From an uncultured Flavobacteriaceae bacterium (lineage in GTDB: Bacteria > Bacteroidota > Bacteroidia > Flavobacteriales > Flavobacteriaceae), in contig CANKZQ010000007.1 of the NCBI GenBank assembly GCA_947488345.1, positions 124,001-188,000 on the forward strand: a stretch of DNA of 64,000 nucleotides, given 5' to 3'. The position numbers were made by a program, and so were the translations under genes. The notes below the pieces were generated by a model, which searched no databases, had not been told where the DNA came from, and was given only the letters and a program-made list of their open reading frames with translations. How positions within the stretch are numbered: position 1 is the stretch's first letter; each line of letters begins with the position of its first letter. Positions 9,982 through 18,495 of the stretch are shown here, one piece after another.

Positions 9982-10013
9982 AAAAAAAGATCGTAATTAA
10001 ACGATCTTTTTTT
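9982..10013 (-). terminator. Terminator downstream of tRNA-Cys
   Basis: A perfect 13-bp inverted repeat (AAAAAAAGATCGT at 9982-9994, loop AATTAA, complement at 10001-10013) directly after the 3' end of the minus-strand tRNA-Cys. In that direction the stem is followed by an A/T-rich run. It is the obvious end of the tRNA transcript. Confidence 0.85.
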
Positions 10014-10014
10014 G

Positions 10015-10085
10015 AGGCGTCGAGCGGATTCGAACCGCTGTACAAGCTTTTGCAGAGCTCTGCCTAGCCACTCGGCCACAACGCC
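10015..10085 (-). tRNA. tRNA-Cys (anticodon GCA)
   Basis: A 71-nt cloverleaf on the minus strand. The acceptor stem GGCGTTG pairs with CGACGCC, the T-arm loop has GGTTCGAATCC, and the D-arm has GAGTGGCTAGGC. The anticodon GCA lies at plus positions 10051-10053. The discriminator base is U, the identity element of tRNA-Cys. CCA is not encoded. It lies between folB and the MBL hydrolase gene, both on the same strand, and is followed at once by a strong terminator. Confidence 0.97.
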
Positions 10086-10141
10086 ATTTTGGTTTGCAAA
10101 TTTACTTAAATTAAGTTTTCATGCAATAAAAAAATAAATTA

Positions 10142-10498
10142 TTATCGCTTCTTGGCCATTTTGATGGTAACCATGGCTACATTACCACCTATTGGAGGAT
10201 TTAATTTTGAAACATCCACAACAGCCTTTTTTACCATAGGAATTTCTGATAATATTCTATCTAAGATTCTATTCGCTACCGTTTCTAATAGTTTTGAACG
10301 AATTGCCATTTCTTCTTTTACTATTTTGTTTAAATGCACATAATCCACTGTATCATTTAATCTGTCTGAAACGGCTGATTCTTTTAAATTGGCTTTGACT
10401 AAAACATCAACTCTGTATTCAGAACCGATCTTACCTTCTTCATCTAGACAACCGTGATAAGCATATAGACGAATATTCTTTACTTTAATGATTCCCAT
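10142..10498 (-). CDS. folB: Dihydroneopterin aldolase
   Basis: A 118-residue cytoplasmic enzyme of folate synthesis that converts 7,8-dihydroneopterin to 6-hydroxymethyl-dihydropterin and glycolaldehyde. Family signatures are AYHGCLDEE near residue 13, the VDYVHL stretch with its Tyr, the ETVANRI helix, and a C-terminal KLNPPIGG motif with the conserved Lys. Length matches the usual 115-125 residues. It stands alone between tRNA-Cys and the divergently oriented glutamate-synthase domain gene. Confidence 0.93.
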   Translation of the reverse strand: MGIIKVKNIRLYAYHGCLDEEGKIGSEYRVDVLVKANLKESAVSDRLNDTVDYVHLNKIVKEEMAIRSKLLETVANRILDRILSEIPMVKKAVVDVSKLNPPIGGNVAMVTIKMAKKR

Positions 10499-10563
10499 CC
10501 TTCAAAATTTCGGTAAATATAGAGTTATTCTGTAGGATATATTTATATTTTCAACAAGCTAAA

Positions 10564-12201
10564 ATGATTTTATTAAATTTACGACTAAAATTAACCAAGC
10601 ACATGAAAGTAAGAGAACAGTTTATTTTAATTTCAATTGTAAGTGTATTACTCATTATAGCAGTTGCCCAGTTTTGGAGCCCCATTCTTTGGAGTTTTGT
10701 TATTGTGGCTCCACTAATAGTAATGGGTGTATATGATATTCTTCAGACGAAGCATACGATTCGTCGTAACTTTCCAGTACTTGGTAGATTTCGTTATGCA
10801 TTAGAGTCAATTCGACCAGAAATAATGCAATATTTTGTAGAGACCGATACGCAAGGGAGGCCTTTAAATAGAATATTTAGATCCTTAATTTATCAGCGTT
10901 CAAAAAAAGAAAATGATACAACACCTTTTGGTACGCAGATGAATGTCTACCGTTCTGGTTATGAATGGATGGATCACTCAATGTATGCGTCGAATGTTGT
11001 TACAAAAGAGGAAGACTTTCCCAGGGTTATAGTTGGAGGAAAAGATTGCACACAACCCTATTCGTGTAGCTTATTAAACATTTCGGCAATGAGTTTTGGT
11101 TCATTGAGTAAAAATGCTGTTATGGCCTTGAATAAAGGAGCGAAAATGGGAGATTTTGCACACAATACTGGAGAGGGTGGTGTGAGTCCATATCACTTAA
11201 AGTATGGAGGAGATTTAATATGGCAAGTCGGTACAGGCTATTTCGGTTGTCGAGATGCTAATGGTCATTTTAGTGAAGAAGGATATAAAGAGAATGCGAC
11301 CAGACCAGAGGTAAAGATGATTGAGTTAAAACTATCGCAAGGTGCCAAACCTGGGCATGGAGGTATTTTACCAGCAAAGAAGAATACAGAAGAAATTGCG
11401 AAAATTCGGCATGTAAAACCTGGAATAGCTGTGCATTCACCTCCATCACATTCGGCGTTTTCTGATGCTGAAGGATTACTAAAATTTATACAAAAATTAC
11501 GTCATCTTTCAGGTGGGAAACCAGTCGGATTTAAACTGTGCGTAGGTAAAAAACAAGAATTTATAGATATCTGCAAAGCCATGTTGAAAACAGGGATAAT
11601 ACCCGATTATATTTCTGTAGATGGCGGTGAAGGGGGTACTGGAGCTGCTCCCGTTGAATTCTCTAATTCGATTGGTATGCCCTTACGAGAGGGCTTAGTT
11701 TTTGTGCATGATACACTCGTAGGTTTTGATTTGAAAAAAGACATCAAATTAATTGCCGCAGGTAAAATTATTACAGGCTTCCATATGGCACGAGCAATTG
11801 CCTTAGGAGCTGATATTTGTTATAGTGCTAGAGCAATGATGTTATCTGTAGGTTGTATTCAAGCGTTGCTATGCAATAACAATACGTGTCCAGTTGGTGT
11901 TGCCACTCAAAATGCCTCTTTGATGAAAGGTTTAGTTGTGAATGATAAAGCTCCAAGAGCTGCCAATTTCCATGAAGAGACCATTCATAGTTTTTTGGAA
12001 ATGATTGCAGCCTCAGGGTTAGAGTCGCCTCAAGATATTAAACGAAAGCATATTAATAAAAGAGTTGGAATTAGCAAAGTCATTAAGTACGACGAGATGT
12101 ACCCAGAAATGCAGGTTGGTTGCCTACTGTCTAAAGCGACCATGCCTGAAGAGTATAAAACGTATTTTGAAGATGTTAAAGCTGTTACCGCTGCAATTTA
12201 A
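10564..12201 (+). CDS. FMN-binding glutamate synthase domain protein
   Basis: A 545-residue stand-alone version of the FMN/[3Fe-4S] synthase domain of the large glutamate synthase subunit. Two hydrophobic segments (about residues 20-60) should tether it to the membrane. The flavin barrel carries [18 protein letters not shown] and [13 protein letters not shown]. The cluster ligands are visible as C-x5-C-x4-C in [12 protein letters not shown]. The glutaminase and NADPH-binding parts of true GOGAT are absent, so its donor and product are uncertain. Met14 (10603) is an alternative start. The 3' end overlaps the stop of convergent fbp by four bases. Confidence 0.88.
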   Translation: MILLNLRLKLTKHMKVREQFILISIVSVLLIIAVAQFWSPILWSFVIVAPLIVMGVYDILQTKHTIRRNFPVLGRFRYALESIRPEIMQYFVETDTQGRPLNRIFRSLIYQRSKKENDTTPFGTQMNVYRSGYEWMDHSMYASNVVTKEEDFPRVIVGGKDCTQPYSCSLLNISAMSFGSLSKNAVMALNKGAKMGDFAHNTGEGGVSPYHLKYGGDLIWQVGTGYFGCRDANGHFSEEGYKENATRPEVKMIELKLSQGAKPGHGGILPAKKNTEEIAKIRHVKPGIAVHSPPSHSAFSDAEGLLKFIQKLRHLSGGKPVGFKLCVGKKQEFIDICKAMLKTGIIPDYISVDGGEGGTGAAPVEFSNSIGMPLREGLVFVHDTLVGFDLKKDIKLIAAGKIITGFHMARAIALGADICYSARAMMLSVGCIQALLCNNNTCPVGVATQNASLMKGLVVNDKAPRAANFHEETIHSFLEMIAASGLESPQDIKRKHINKRVGISKVIKYDEMYPEMQVGCLLSKATMPEEYKTYFEDVKAVTAAI

Positions 12202-13217
12202 TATTTAGAATCTTCGGGATAGTTTTGCATAAAATTTTCTGCTACTGTCACCATGTTCTTGCTTCCGCAGAAAAAGGGTACACGTTGGTGCAGTTCACTG
12301 GGTTTTACATCTAGAATTCTCATATATCCGTCAGAAGCTTTTCCACCGGCTTGCTCCGCCAAAAATGCCATAGGGTTACATTCGTATAGGAGTCGTAGTT
12401 TTCCTTGAGGCGCCTTAGAACTTGTTGGATAAATATAGATACCACCCTTGATCATATTTCGATGAAAATCAGAAACCAAAGAACCAATATAACGTGCTTT
12501 ATACGGTCTATCTCCTTCTTCCATCTGACAATACTTTAAGTAGTCTTTTACACCTTGAGGAAAGTGTGAATAATAACCTTCATTAATAGAATAGATACTA
12601 CCGTCTTCTGGAAATTGCATGTCTGGATGCGATAAGTAAAAAGTACCGATCGCCGGGTTTAAAGTGAAGCCATTTACACCATGTCCGGTGGTATAGACAA
12701 GCATCGTTGAGGTACCGTAAACAATATATCCCGCTGCAACTTGTTTATTTCCTTCTTGCAAAAAATCTTCTAGTTGAACTGGTGTGCCAGGTTTAGTGAC
12801 TCTCCGATAAATCGAAAAAATAGTACCAACAGAAACATTGACATCAATATTTGATGAACCATCTAACGGATCGATTAAAACTACATACTTACTGCTATTT
12901 GCTTCATCACTTCCAGAAATGGTCACAAAATCATCTTCTTCTTCACTTGCAATACCACAAACAATTTGTCTATTAATGAGTCTTTTCATAAAGATTTCAT
13001 TCGCATAAACATCTAATTTTTGTTGATCTTCTCCTTGTATATTGGTATCCCCTGCATCACCAAGAATGTCAACTAAACCAGCTTTATTCACTTCATGATT
13101 TACTACTTTGGCGGCTAAACGGATTGAATTAATGAGGCGTGAAAGTTCTCCGGCAGCATATTTGAAGTGCTTTTGATTGCCAATAATAAACTCTCCTAGA
13201 GTACTGTTTTTTTGCAT
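12198..13217 (-). CDS. fbp: Fructose-1,6-bisphosphatase class 1
   Basis: A 339-residue gluconeogenic enzyme removing the 1-phosphate of fructose 1,6-bisphosphate. Metal and substrate motifs are clear: [16 protein letters not shown], then [15 protein letters not shown], which binds the divalent metals. The C-terminal block [20 protein letters not shown] is the family signature, with Glu as metal ligand. Length is standard for class 1. It is convergent with the glutamate-synthase domain gene and divergent from the GNAT gene. Confidence 0.95.
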   Translation of the reverse strand: MQKNSTLGEFIIGNQKHFKYAAGELSRLINSIRLAAKVVNHEVNKAGLVDILGDAGDTNIQGEDQQKLDVYANEIFMKRLINRQIVCGIASEEEDDFVTISGSDEANSSKYVVLIDPLDGSSNIDVNVSVGTIFSIYRRVTKPGTPVQLEDFLQEGNKQVAAGYIVYGTSTMLVYTTGHGVNGFTLNPAIGTFYLSHPDMQFPEDGSIYSINEGYYSHFPQGVKDYLKYCQMEEGDRPYKARYIGSLVSDFHRNMIKGGIYIYPTSSKAPQGKLRLLYECNPMAFLAEQAGGKASDGYMRILDVKPSELHQRVPFFCGSKNMVTVAENFMQNYPEDSKY

Positions 13218-13349
13218 AGCGATATACTTAGTTTTGACGGTGCAAATATCGTTTTTCTTTTTAGAAACTATAACGTTTTCGTAATACTTTTTAGTAAAGT
13301 TTTTTTACATTCGCCTATAGAATACAATATTTATAATAAATACAATTAG

Positions 13350-13829
13350 ATGGATTTTAGCATCCGTAAAGGGAAAAAAGACGATATGTCTTCGGTTTTG
13401 GATTTGATTAAAGAGCTTGCAGTTTTTGAGAATGAACCAGATGCTGTTAAAATTACAGTCAATGATCTTATTGAAAATGGATTTAAGGAAGCTCCAGAAT
13501 TTCGAACGTTTGTGGCCGAAGTCGATCAACAGATCGTCGGAATGGCACTTTTCTATAACAGATTTTCAACTTGGGATGGTACATCTATTCATCTAGAAGA
13601 TTTGGTAGTAAAAAAGTCCTTCAGAGGTATCGGTATAGGTAAAGCGCTCTATACAAAAGTACTTGAATATGCCTATGAAAATAATGCGAATAGAGCAGAG
13701 TGGGTGGTGTTGGATTGGAATAAGGTTGCGGTGGATTTTTATGTAGGCACCGGAGCTAAAATGCTTGAAGATTGGAATCTTTGCCAAATGAATAGAACTA
13801 CGATGCAACAATACTTAGAGAAAGGATGA
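13350..13829 (+). CDS. GNAT-family N-acetyltransferase
   Basis: A 159-residue acetyl-CoA-dependent acetyltransferase. The acetyl-CoA binding loop is seen as FRGIGIGKAL, preceded by LEDLVVK and followed by a VLDWN strand and a conserved FYVGTGAK helix. The pattern is close to diamine N-acetyltransferases (SAT-like), but the substrate is not established. The end overlaps the start of the aspartate kinase gene by four bases (ATGA), so the two are translationally coupled. The acetyl acceptor may therefore be linked to aspartate-family amino acids; that is inference. Confidence 0.85.
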   Translation: MDFSIRKGKKDDMSSVLDLIKELAVFENEPDAVKITVNDLIENGFKEAPEFRTFVAEVDQQIVGMALFYNRFSTWDGTSIHLEDLVVKKSFRGIGIGKALYTKVLEYAYENNANRAEWVVLDWNKVAVDFYVGTGAKMLEDWNLCQMNRTTMQQYLEKG

Positions 13830-15076
13830 GAGTATTTAAGTTCGGAGGAGCCGCCGTTAAAGATGCTGCCGGCGTGAGAAATGTCATTAATGTATTAAAA
13901 AAACTTGGGCATCAAGACGTTTTTCTAGTGGTTTCGGCCATGGGTAAAATGACCAATGCCTTCGAAAAATTGACCAAAGCTTACTTTTATAATTCAGATC
14001 AGCTATCTGTCCATATAGATGAAGTTAGAGCATATCATTATAAAATAGTAGACGGCTTATTTAAAGAGGATAAAGATGAGGTGCTCGCGACAATAGAAGA
14101 TTTGTTTACGAAAATGACCCAATTTATGATTCGAAACGAATCAAGGGATTATAGTTTTGTGTATGATCAAATAGTGCCGTATGCCGAGCTTTTTTCGACC
14201 ACAATAGTAAGTGCTTTCCTGAATAAAATGGGGCTTGAGAATAATTGGTTAGATGTACGAACTTGTATTAAGACCAATAGTGATTATAGAGATGCCAAAG
14301 TAAATTGGGAGCTCACTAAGCAACAAATTACATCGCATGTCAATACTGAAAAATTACAGATAACACAGGGTTTCTTAGGGAGCGATACCGATCAAAATAC
14401 AACAACTTTAGGACGGGAAGGTTCAGATTATACAGCGGCTATATTTGCCTATTGTTTAGATGCTGAAAGTGTCACGATCTGGAAGGATGTTGACGGAGTG
14501 TTGAACTCAGATCCGCGTCATTTTGAGGAGACAACCTTATTGGAAAGAATCTCATATACCGAAGCCATAGAATTGGCATTTTACGGAGCCTCGGTGATTC
14601 ATCCAAAGACATTACAGCCCCTCCAAAAAAGTGAAATTCCCTTATATGTAAAGTCGTTTAGCAACCTTGATAAAAAAGGAACAGTTGTATCGAAGGGTGA
14701 GGCTATATCGCCGGAGGTGCCATGTTTTATCGTGAAGAATGATCAAATTTTGTTATCTATCTCTTCGTTAGACTTTTCGTTTATTGTAGAGCGTAACATT
14801 AGTGAAATTTTTAATTTGATTCATGAGCAAAAAATGAAGGTAAATCTAATCCAGAATTCTGCCATTAGTTTTTCTGTATGCTTAGAAGATAAATATCAGA
14901 ATTTTGATACGTTAGTATCCATTTTAGCGCCTCAATTTAAGATAGATTTTCACAAAGGAGTTTCGCTGCATACGATAAGGCATTTCTCCCTTATTTCTAT
15001 TGAGCAAATTGAACGTAACAATAAAGTATTGTTAAAACAATTAACTCAAGAGACAGTACAGATAGTAATTGAATAG
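13826..15076 (+). CDS. Aspartate kinase (first copy)
   Basis: A 416-residue kinase catalysing ATP-dependent phosphorylation of aspartate, first step to Lys, Met and Thr. The amino-acid kinase fold shows GREGSDYTAA, WKDVDGVLNSDPR and a C-terminal regulatory region with ACT-like strands. The N-terminal substrate motif reads KFGGAAV rather than the usual KFGGTSV, so both hydroxyl residues are replaced. A second, canonical aspartate kinase lies about 4 kb downstream. Coupled to the upstream GNAT gene. The altered motif leaves some doubt about activity or substrate. Confidence 0.85.
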   Translation: MRVFKFGGAAVKDAAGVRNVINVLKKLGHQDVFLVVSAMGKMTNAFEKLTKAYFYNSDQLSVHIDEVRAYHYKIVDGLFKEDKDEVLATIEDLFTKMTQFMIRNESRDYSFVYDQIVPYAELFSTTIVSAFLNKMGLENNWLDVRTCIKTNSDYRDAKVNWELTKQQITSHVNTEKLQITQGFLGSDTDQNTTTLGREGSDYTAAIFAYCLDAESVTIWKDVDGVLNSDPRHFEETTLLERISYTEAIELAFYGASVIHPKTLQPLQKSEIPLYVKSFSNLDKKGTVVSKGEAISPEVPCFIVKNDQILLSISSLDFSFIVERNISEIFNLIHEQKMKVNLIQNSAISFSVCLEDKYQNFDTLVSILAPQFKIDFHKGVSLHTIRHFSLISIEQIERNNKVLLKQLTQETVQIVIE

Positions 15077-15083
15077 AAATACA

Positions 15084-15091
15084 TATCTTTG
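15084..15091 (+). promoter_or_regulatory. Possible -7 box (TATCTTTG) for the acyltransferase gene
   Basis: TATCTTTG matches the Bacteroidota -7 consensus TAnnTTTG and lies 19 bp before the ATG of the OlsF-like gene. No well-spaced -33 TTG is visible, so the call is tentative. The gap to the preceding aspartate kinase is only 34 bp. Confidence 0.35.
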
Positions 15092-15110
15092 AAAGTCTCA
15101 AAATAATCGA

Positions 15111-16922
15111 ATGAGTTTAGTTACAGCCAAAGAAATAGCCAAAGTAATCAACTTTGATAAATATGGTTTTTTAGGAACCTTTATCGGTTGGATATTATTG
15201 AAGGTTTTGCGTATTTCTAGACTTAACGAAATCTACAACAAGCATAAAAATAAAAAAGATGTCAGTTTTCTAAACGCCATTCTTGATGAAGTACAGATTC
15301 AGTTCGAAATCCCAGAAGACGATTTAAAGCGTATCCCGAAAGATGGTGCCTTTATAAGTATTTCTAATCACCCGCTTGGAGGTATTGATGGTATTTTGTT
15401 GCTTAAATTGTTAGCAGAAAAAAGACCTGATTACAAGATTATGGCGAATTTTTTACTCCATAAAATCGTTCCTTTGAAGCCCTATGTAATGCCGGTTAAC
15501 CCTTTCGAAGATCGAAAGGATGCACAGTCGAGTGTCGCTGGTATCAAAAGTGCTTTGCAGCATTTAAAGGATGGTTATCCATTAGGCATTTTCCCGGCAG
15601 GTGAGGTGTCAACTTATAAGGATGGTAAACTCATCGTTGATAAGCCTTGGGAAGAAGGTGCAATAAAGCTCATCCATAGAGCTAAGGTACCTATAATTCC
15701 CATTTATTTTCACGCTAAAAATAGCCGACTGTTTTATTTGATATCAAAAATAAGTAGTACGTTTAGAACGGCTAAGTTACCTTCGGAGCTGTTGACGCAG
15801 AGTAGTCGAGTTATCAAAGTTAGAATAGGGAAGTCGATCTCAGTGAAAGCTCAAGAAGAACATGAGAGTATTGATGATTTTCATGCTTTTATTCGAAAAA
15901 AGACCTATATGCTAGCGAATCCTTTTCAAGGAGATAACCCACTTATAAAAACACCTAATTTAAAATTACCAAAGCAACCTAAAGAAATTATAGCCCCAGT
16001 TACAACTGATAAAATGTTGCGTGAAATAGAAAAATTGCGTGAAACAGATTCTAGATTATTAGAAAGTAAGAATTACGAGGTGTTTTTTGCTGCAAGCAAG
16101 CAAATTCCGAGTATTCTTCGTGAAATAGGGCGGCTAAGAGAGATTACTTTTAGAGAGGTTGGCGAAGGCACCAACAATGCAATTGATCTCGATGATTACG
16201 ATAATTTTTATCATCATATGTTTTTATGGGATTCTGCGAATAATTTAGTCGTAGGCGCTTATAGAATGGGGCTAGGCTTGGATATTTATAAGAAGCATGG
16301 AATTGATGGTTTTTATATCAACACCCTATTTAGACTGGAGCCTGAACTCTACAGTATGATGGAGCAGACTATTGAAATGGGTCGTGCGTTTATTGTAAAA
16401 GAATATCAACAAAAACCAATGCCTCTTTTTCTATTGTGGAAAGGTATTGTACACGTAACTCTTCGTTATCCTCATTACAAGTATTTAATGGGAGGTGTTA
16501 GTATTAGTAATCAGTTTTCTAATTTCTCAAAGTCGTTGATGATTGAATTTATGAAATCACATTATTATGATCCATATCTAGCCCAATATATTCATCCAAA
16601 GAAAGAATATAAAGTGAAGCTAAATGATGCTGATAAAGATTTTGTTTTTGACGCTAGTAAAGCGGATATGGTAAAATTTGACAAGATTATCGATGAGATT
16701 GAACCGGGCAGTTTACGAATGCCAGTATTGCTCAAAAAGTATGTAAAGCAAAACGCACGTTTAGTGGCTTTTAATGTGGATCCTAAGTTTAATAATGCAG
16801 TTGATGGTTTGATGTATATACGCATTGCAGATTTGCCCGAAAGTACGGTGAAACCCGTAATGGAAGAATTTCAAGCTGAACTAGAACGAAAACTAGCTGA
16901 AGGAATAAAAAGCGAAGCCTAA
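15111..16922 (+). CDS. olsF: Bifunctional N-/O-acyltransferase, OlsF-like aminolipid synthase
   Basis: A 603-residue fusion. The N-terminal third is a PlsC-type O-acyltransferase with NHPLGGIDG at 86-94 (an H-x5-D spacing common in this branch) and a PAGEVST acyl-binding motif. The C-terminal half is an OlsB/GNAT-like N-acyltransferase (REIGRLREITFREV, then YRMGLG). In Flavobacterium and Serratia this architecture (OlsF) makes ornithine lipids; related split GlsA/GlsB in Bacteroides make glycine lipids. Which amino acid is acylated here is not decidable. A membrane-associated cytoplasmic enzyme is expected. Length agrees with known OlsF proteins. Confidence 0.78.
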   Translation: MSLVTAKEIAKVINFDKYGFLGTFIGWILLKVLRISRLNEIYNKHKNKKDVSFLNAILDEVQIQFEIPEDDLKRIPKDGAFISISNHPLGGIDGILLLKLLAEKRPDYKIMANFLLHKIVPLKPYVMPVNPFEDRKDAQSSVAGIKSALQHLKDGYPLGIFPAGEVSTYKDGKLIVDKPWEEGAIKLIHRAKVPIIPIYFHAKNSRLFYLISKISSTFRTAKLPSELLTQSSRVIKVRIGKSISVKAQEEHESIDDFHAFIRKKTYMLANPFQGDNPLIKTPNLKLPKQPKEIIAPVTTDKMLREIEKLRETDSRLLESKNYEVFFAASKQIPSILREIGRLREITFREVGEGTNNAIDLDDYDNFYHHMFLWDSANNLVVGAYRMGLGLDIYKKHGIDGFYINTLFRLEPELYSMMEQTIEMGRAFIVKEYQQKPMPLFLLWKGIVHVTLRYPHYKYLMGGVSISNQFSNFSKSLMIEFMKSHYYDPYLAQYIHPKKEYKVKLNDADKDFVFDASKADMVKFDKIIDEIEPGSLRMPVLLKKYVKQNARLVAFNVDPKFNNAVDGLMYIRIADLPESTVKPVMEEFQAELERKLAEGIKSEA

Positions 16923-16935
16923 AGACTCCGCTTTT
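16908..16935 (+). terminator. Hairpin ending the acyltransferase gene
   Basis: AAAAGCG (16908-16914) pairs with CGCTTTT (16929-16935) around a loop that includes the stop codon, followed by TTGTTG. It separates the plus-strand acyltransferase gene from the convergent coiled-coil gene ending at 16947. The stem is short, so this is a moderate call. Confidence 0.5.
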
Positions 16936-16946
16936 GTTGTTGGTGT

Positions 16947-17429
16947 TTATTTTCCGAATAAACGCTGAAAAAAGTTTTTCGCCTTACCTTTGGCCTCTCC
17001 AAGCCCTTCTTTAGCATTTTCTGCTAAATCAGCCAATTTTTCGCCAGCTTCATCTGCAAATTCCCCTGCTTTTTCGGTAACTGTTCCCATCACTTCCTTA
17101 GCATCTTCGACGAACTCCTTGGTTTCTTCAGATAGGTTTTCTTTGAGGTCGGCAGCTTTTTCACTGGCCACATCAAGTGCTTTTTTAGCCACTTCTTTGG
17201 CATCTTCAAAAACCTCTTTAGCCTCTTCCTTCAATTCGGCCGTTTTATCACCTATTTTTTCGGCAACCTCTTTAGCTGTTTCTTTGGCATTTTCGAAACC
17301 TTCTTTTGCATCATCTTTCAACTCAGCAGTTTTATCACTGATTTTTTCGGTTACTTCTTGAACTTTTTCCTTAGCATTGTCAATGCTATCTTTTGAATTT
17401 TCTTCTAAATTTTTATTTTCTTCTGACAT
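16947..17429 (-). CDS. LEA/apolipoprotein-like amphipathic repeat protein
   Basis: A 160-residue, highly charged protein built from repeated segments of about 30-37 residues such as EVAEKIGDKTAELKEEAKEV. It is rich in Lys, Glu, Ala and Asp, with almost no aromatic residues until the C-terminal tail FFQRLFGK. The pattern is like LEA group 3 or YtxH-type stress proteins, which form amphipathic helices or coiled coils. No signal peptide. The long open frame on the opposite strand here is only a mirror of the biased codons. Role unknown; desiccation or membrane-surface protection is a guess. Confidence 0.75.
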   Translation of the reverse strand: MSEENKNLEENSKDSIDNAKEKVQEVTEKISDKTAELKDDAKEGFENAKETAKEVAEKIGDKTAELKEEAKEVFEDAKEVAKKALDVASEKAADLKENLSEETKEFVEDAKEVMGTVTEKAGEFADEAGEKLADLAENAKEGLGEAKGKAKNFFQRLFGK

Positions 17430-17454
17430 TTTTATTTAGTTTAAGTTTGTATCA

Positions 17455-17462
17455 CAAATTTA
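17455..17462 (-). promoter_or_regulatory. Possible -7 box (TAAATTTG) for the LEA-like gene
   Basis: On the minus strand TAAATTTG fits the Bacteroidota -7 consensus TAnnTTTG, 25 bp before the ATG at 17429. No clear -33 TTG is seen at the right distance. Confidence 0.35.
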
Positions 17463-17499
17463 TAAAAATTAAACATACTTTTTAATAGACAGTAAAAGC

Positions 17500-18495
17500 A
17501 TGAAAAATACACCAAAAGTTGCCGTTTTCGGCGGAGGTAGTTGGGCAACTGCCATTGTTAAAATGTTGTCGGAAAATCTCAAAGAAATAGGCTGGTATAT
17601 GCGAAGTGCAGATAATATTGCATACATCAAAGAGCATAAACATAATCCGAGTTATATCACTTCTATTGAGTTTAATACAGATCAGTTAGTATTATCTAAT
17701 AATATTGACACAATTGTAGGGTATGCCGATTATCTCATCTTCGCAATACCCTCGGCTTTTTTAAATGATGAATTAAAGAAGATTTCTGTTTCTGTTGAGC
17801 ATAAGATTCTGTTTTCAGCAATCAAGGGTATTGTGCCAGAATCTGGTAAGATTGTTGGTGAACATTTTTTTGATGAATTTAAAATTCCCATGTCGAATAT
17901 AGGTGTCATCACCGGGCCATGTCATGCCGAAGAAGTAGCTCTCGAACGTTTGTCATATTTGACCATCGCTTGTCAAGATGAAGAAAAAGCCACATACATT
18001 GCTGAGCAGTTATCGAGTAGATACATCAACACAAAAATTACCGATGATATTATTGGTACCGAGTATGCCGCAATGCTCAAGAATATCTATGCTATTGCAG
18101 CCGGTATTGCTCATGGTCTGGGTTATGGAGATAATTTTCAATCTGTGCTCATGAGTAACGCCATTCGCGAAATGAAGCGCTTTATCAAAAAAGTCCATAA
18201 AATGAAACGCAATATTAACAATTCAGCGTATTTAGGGGATTTATTGGTAACAGGCTATTCTGTATTTAGTAGAAATAGAATGTTTGGAAACATGATTGGA
18301 AAAGGATATACAGTAAAATCGGCCATGTTTGAAATGAGTATGATTGCCGAAGGCTACTATGCCACTAAAAGTGCCTATGAAATTAAAAATATAAAACAGG
18401 CGAAAACACCGATTATTGATACAATTTACGCCATTTTATATAACCAAAAAGAAGCGAAAAAAGAGTTTAAAAAGTTAACTGAACTGCTCGATTAA
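17500..18495 (+). CDS. gpsA: NAD(P)-dependent glycerol-3-phosphate dehydrogenase
   Basis: A 331-residue cytoplasmic enzyme making sn-glycerol 3-phosphate from dihydroxyacetone phosphate for phospholipid synthesis. The nucleotide-binding motif VFGGGSWATA is at the N terminus. Other motifs are FAIPSAF, SAIKGI, ITGPCHAEEV, and the catalytic Lys in EYAAMLKNIYAIAAG followed by GLGYGDN. Length is normal. It follows the olsF-LEA region, so two lipid-synthesis genes lie close together. Its 3' end overlaps the convergent aspartate kinase gene by 21 bp. Confidence 0.95.
   Translation: MKNTPKVAVFGGGSWATAIVKMLSENLKEIGWYMRSADNIAYIKEHKHNPSYITSIEFNTDQLVLSNNIDTIVGYADYLIFAIPSAFLNDELKKISVSVEHKILFSAIKGIVPESGKIVGEHFFDEFKIPMSNIGVITGPCHAEEVALERLSYLTIACQDEEKATYIAEQLSSRYINTKITDDIIGTEYAAMLKNIYAIAAGIAHGLGYGDNFQSVLMSNAIREMKRFIKKVHKMKRNINNSAYLGDLLVTGYSVFSRNRMFGNMIGKGYTVKSAMFEMSMIAEGYYATKSAYEIKNIKQAKTPIIDTIYAILYNQKEAKKEFKKLTELLD

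Noticed and set aside
16990-17361. 123-residue Ser/Ala-rich open frame on the plus strand
   Set aside because: It is the mirror of the Lys/Glu-rich LEA-like gene on the minus strand; the composition follows from antisense reading of GAA/AAA codons, with no start signal or domain.
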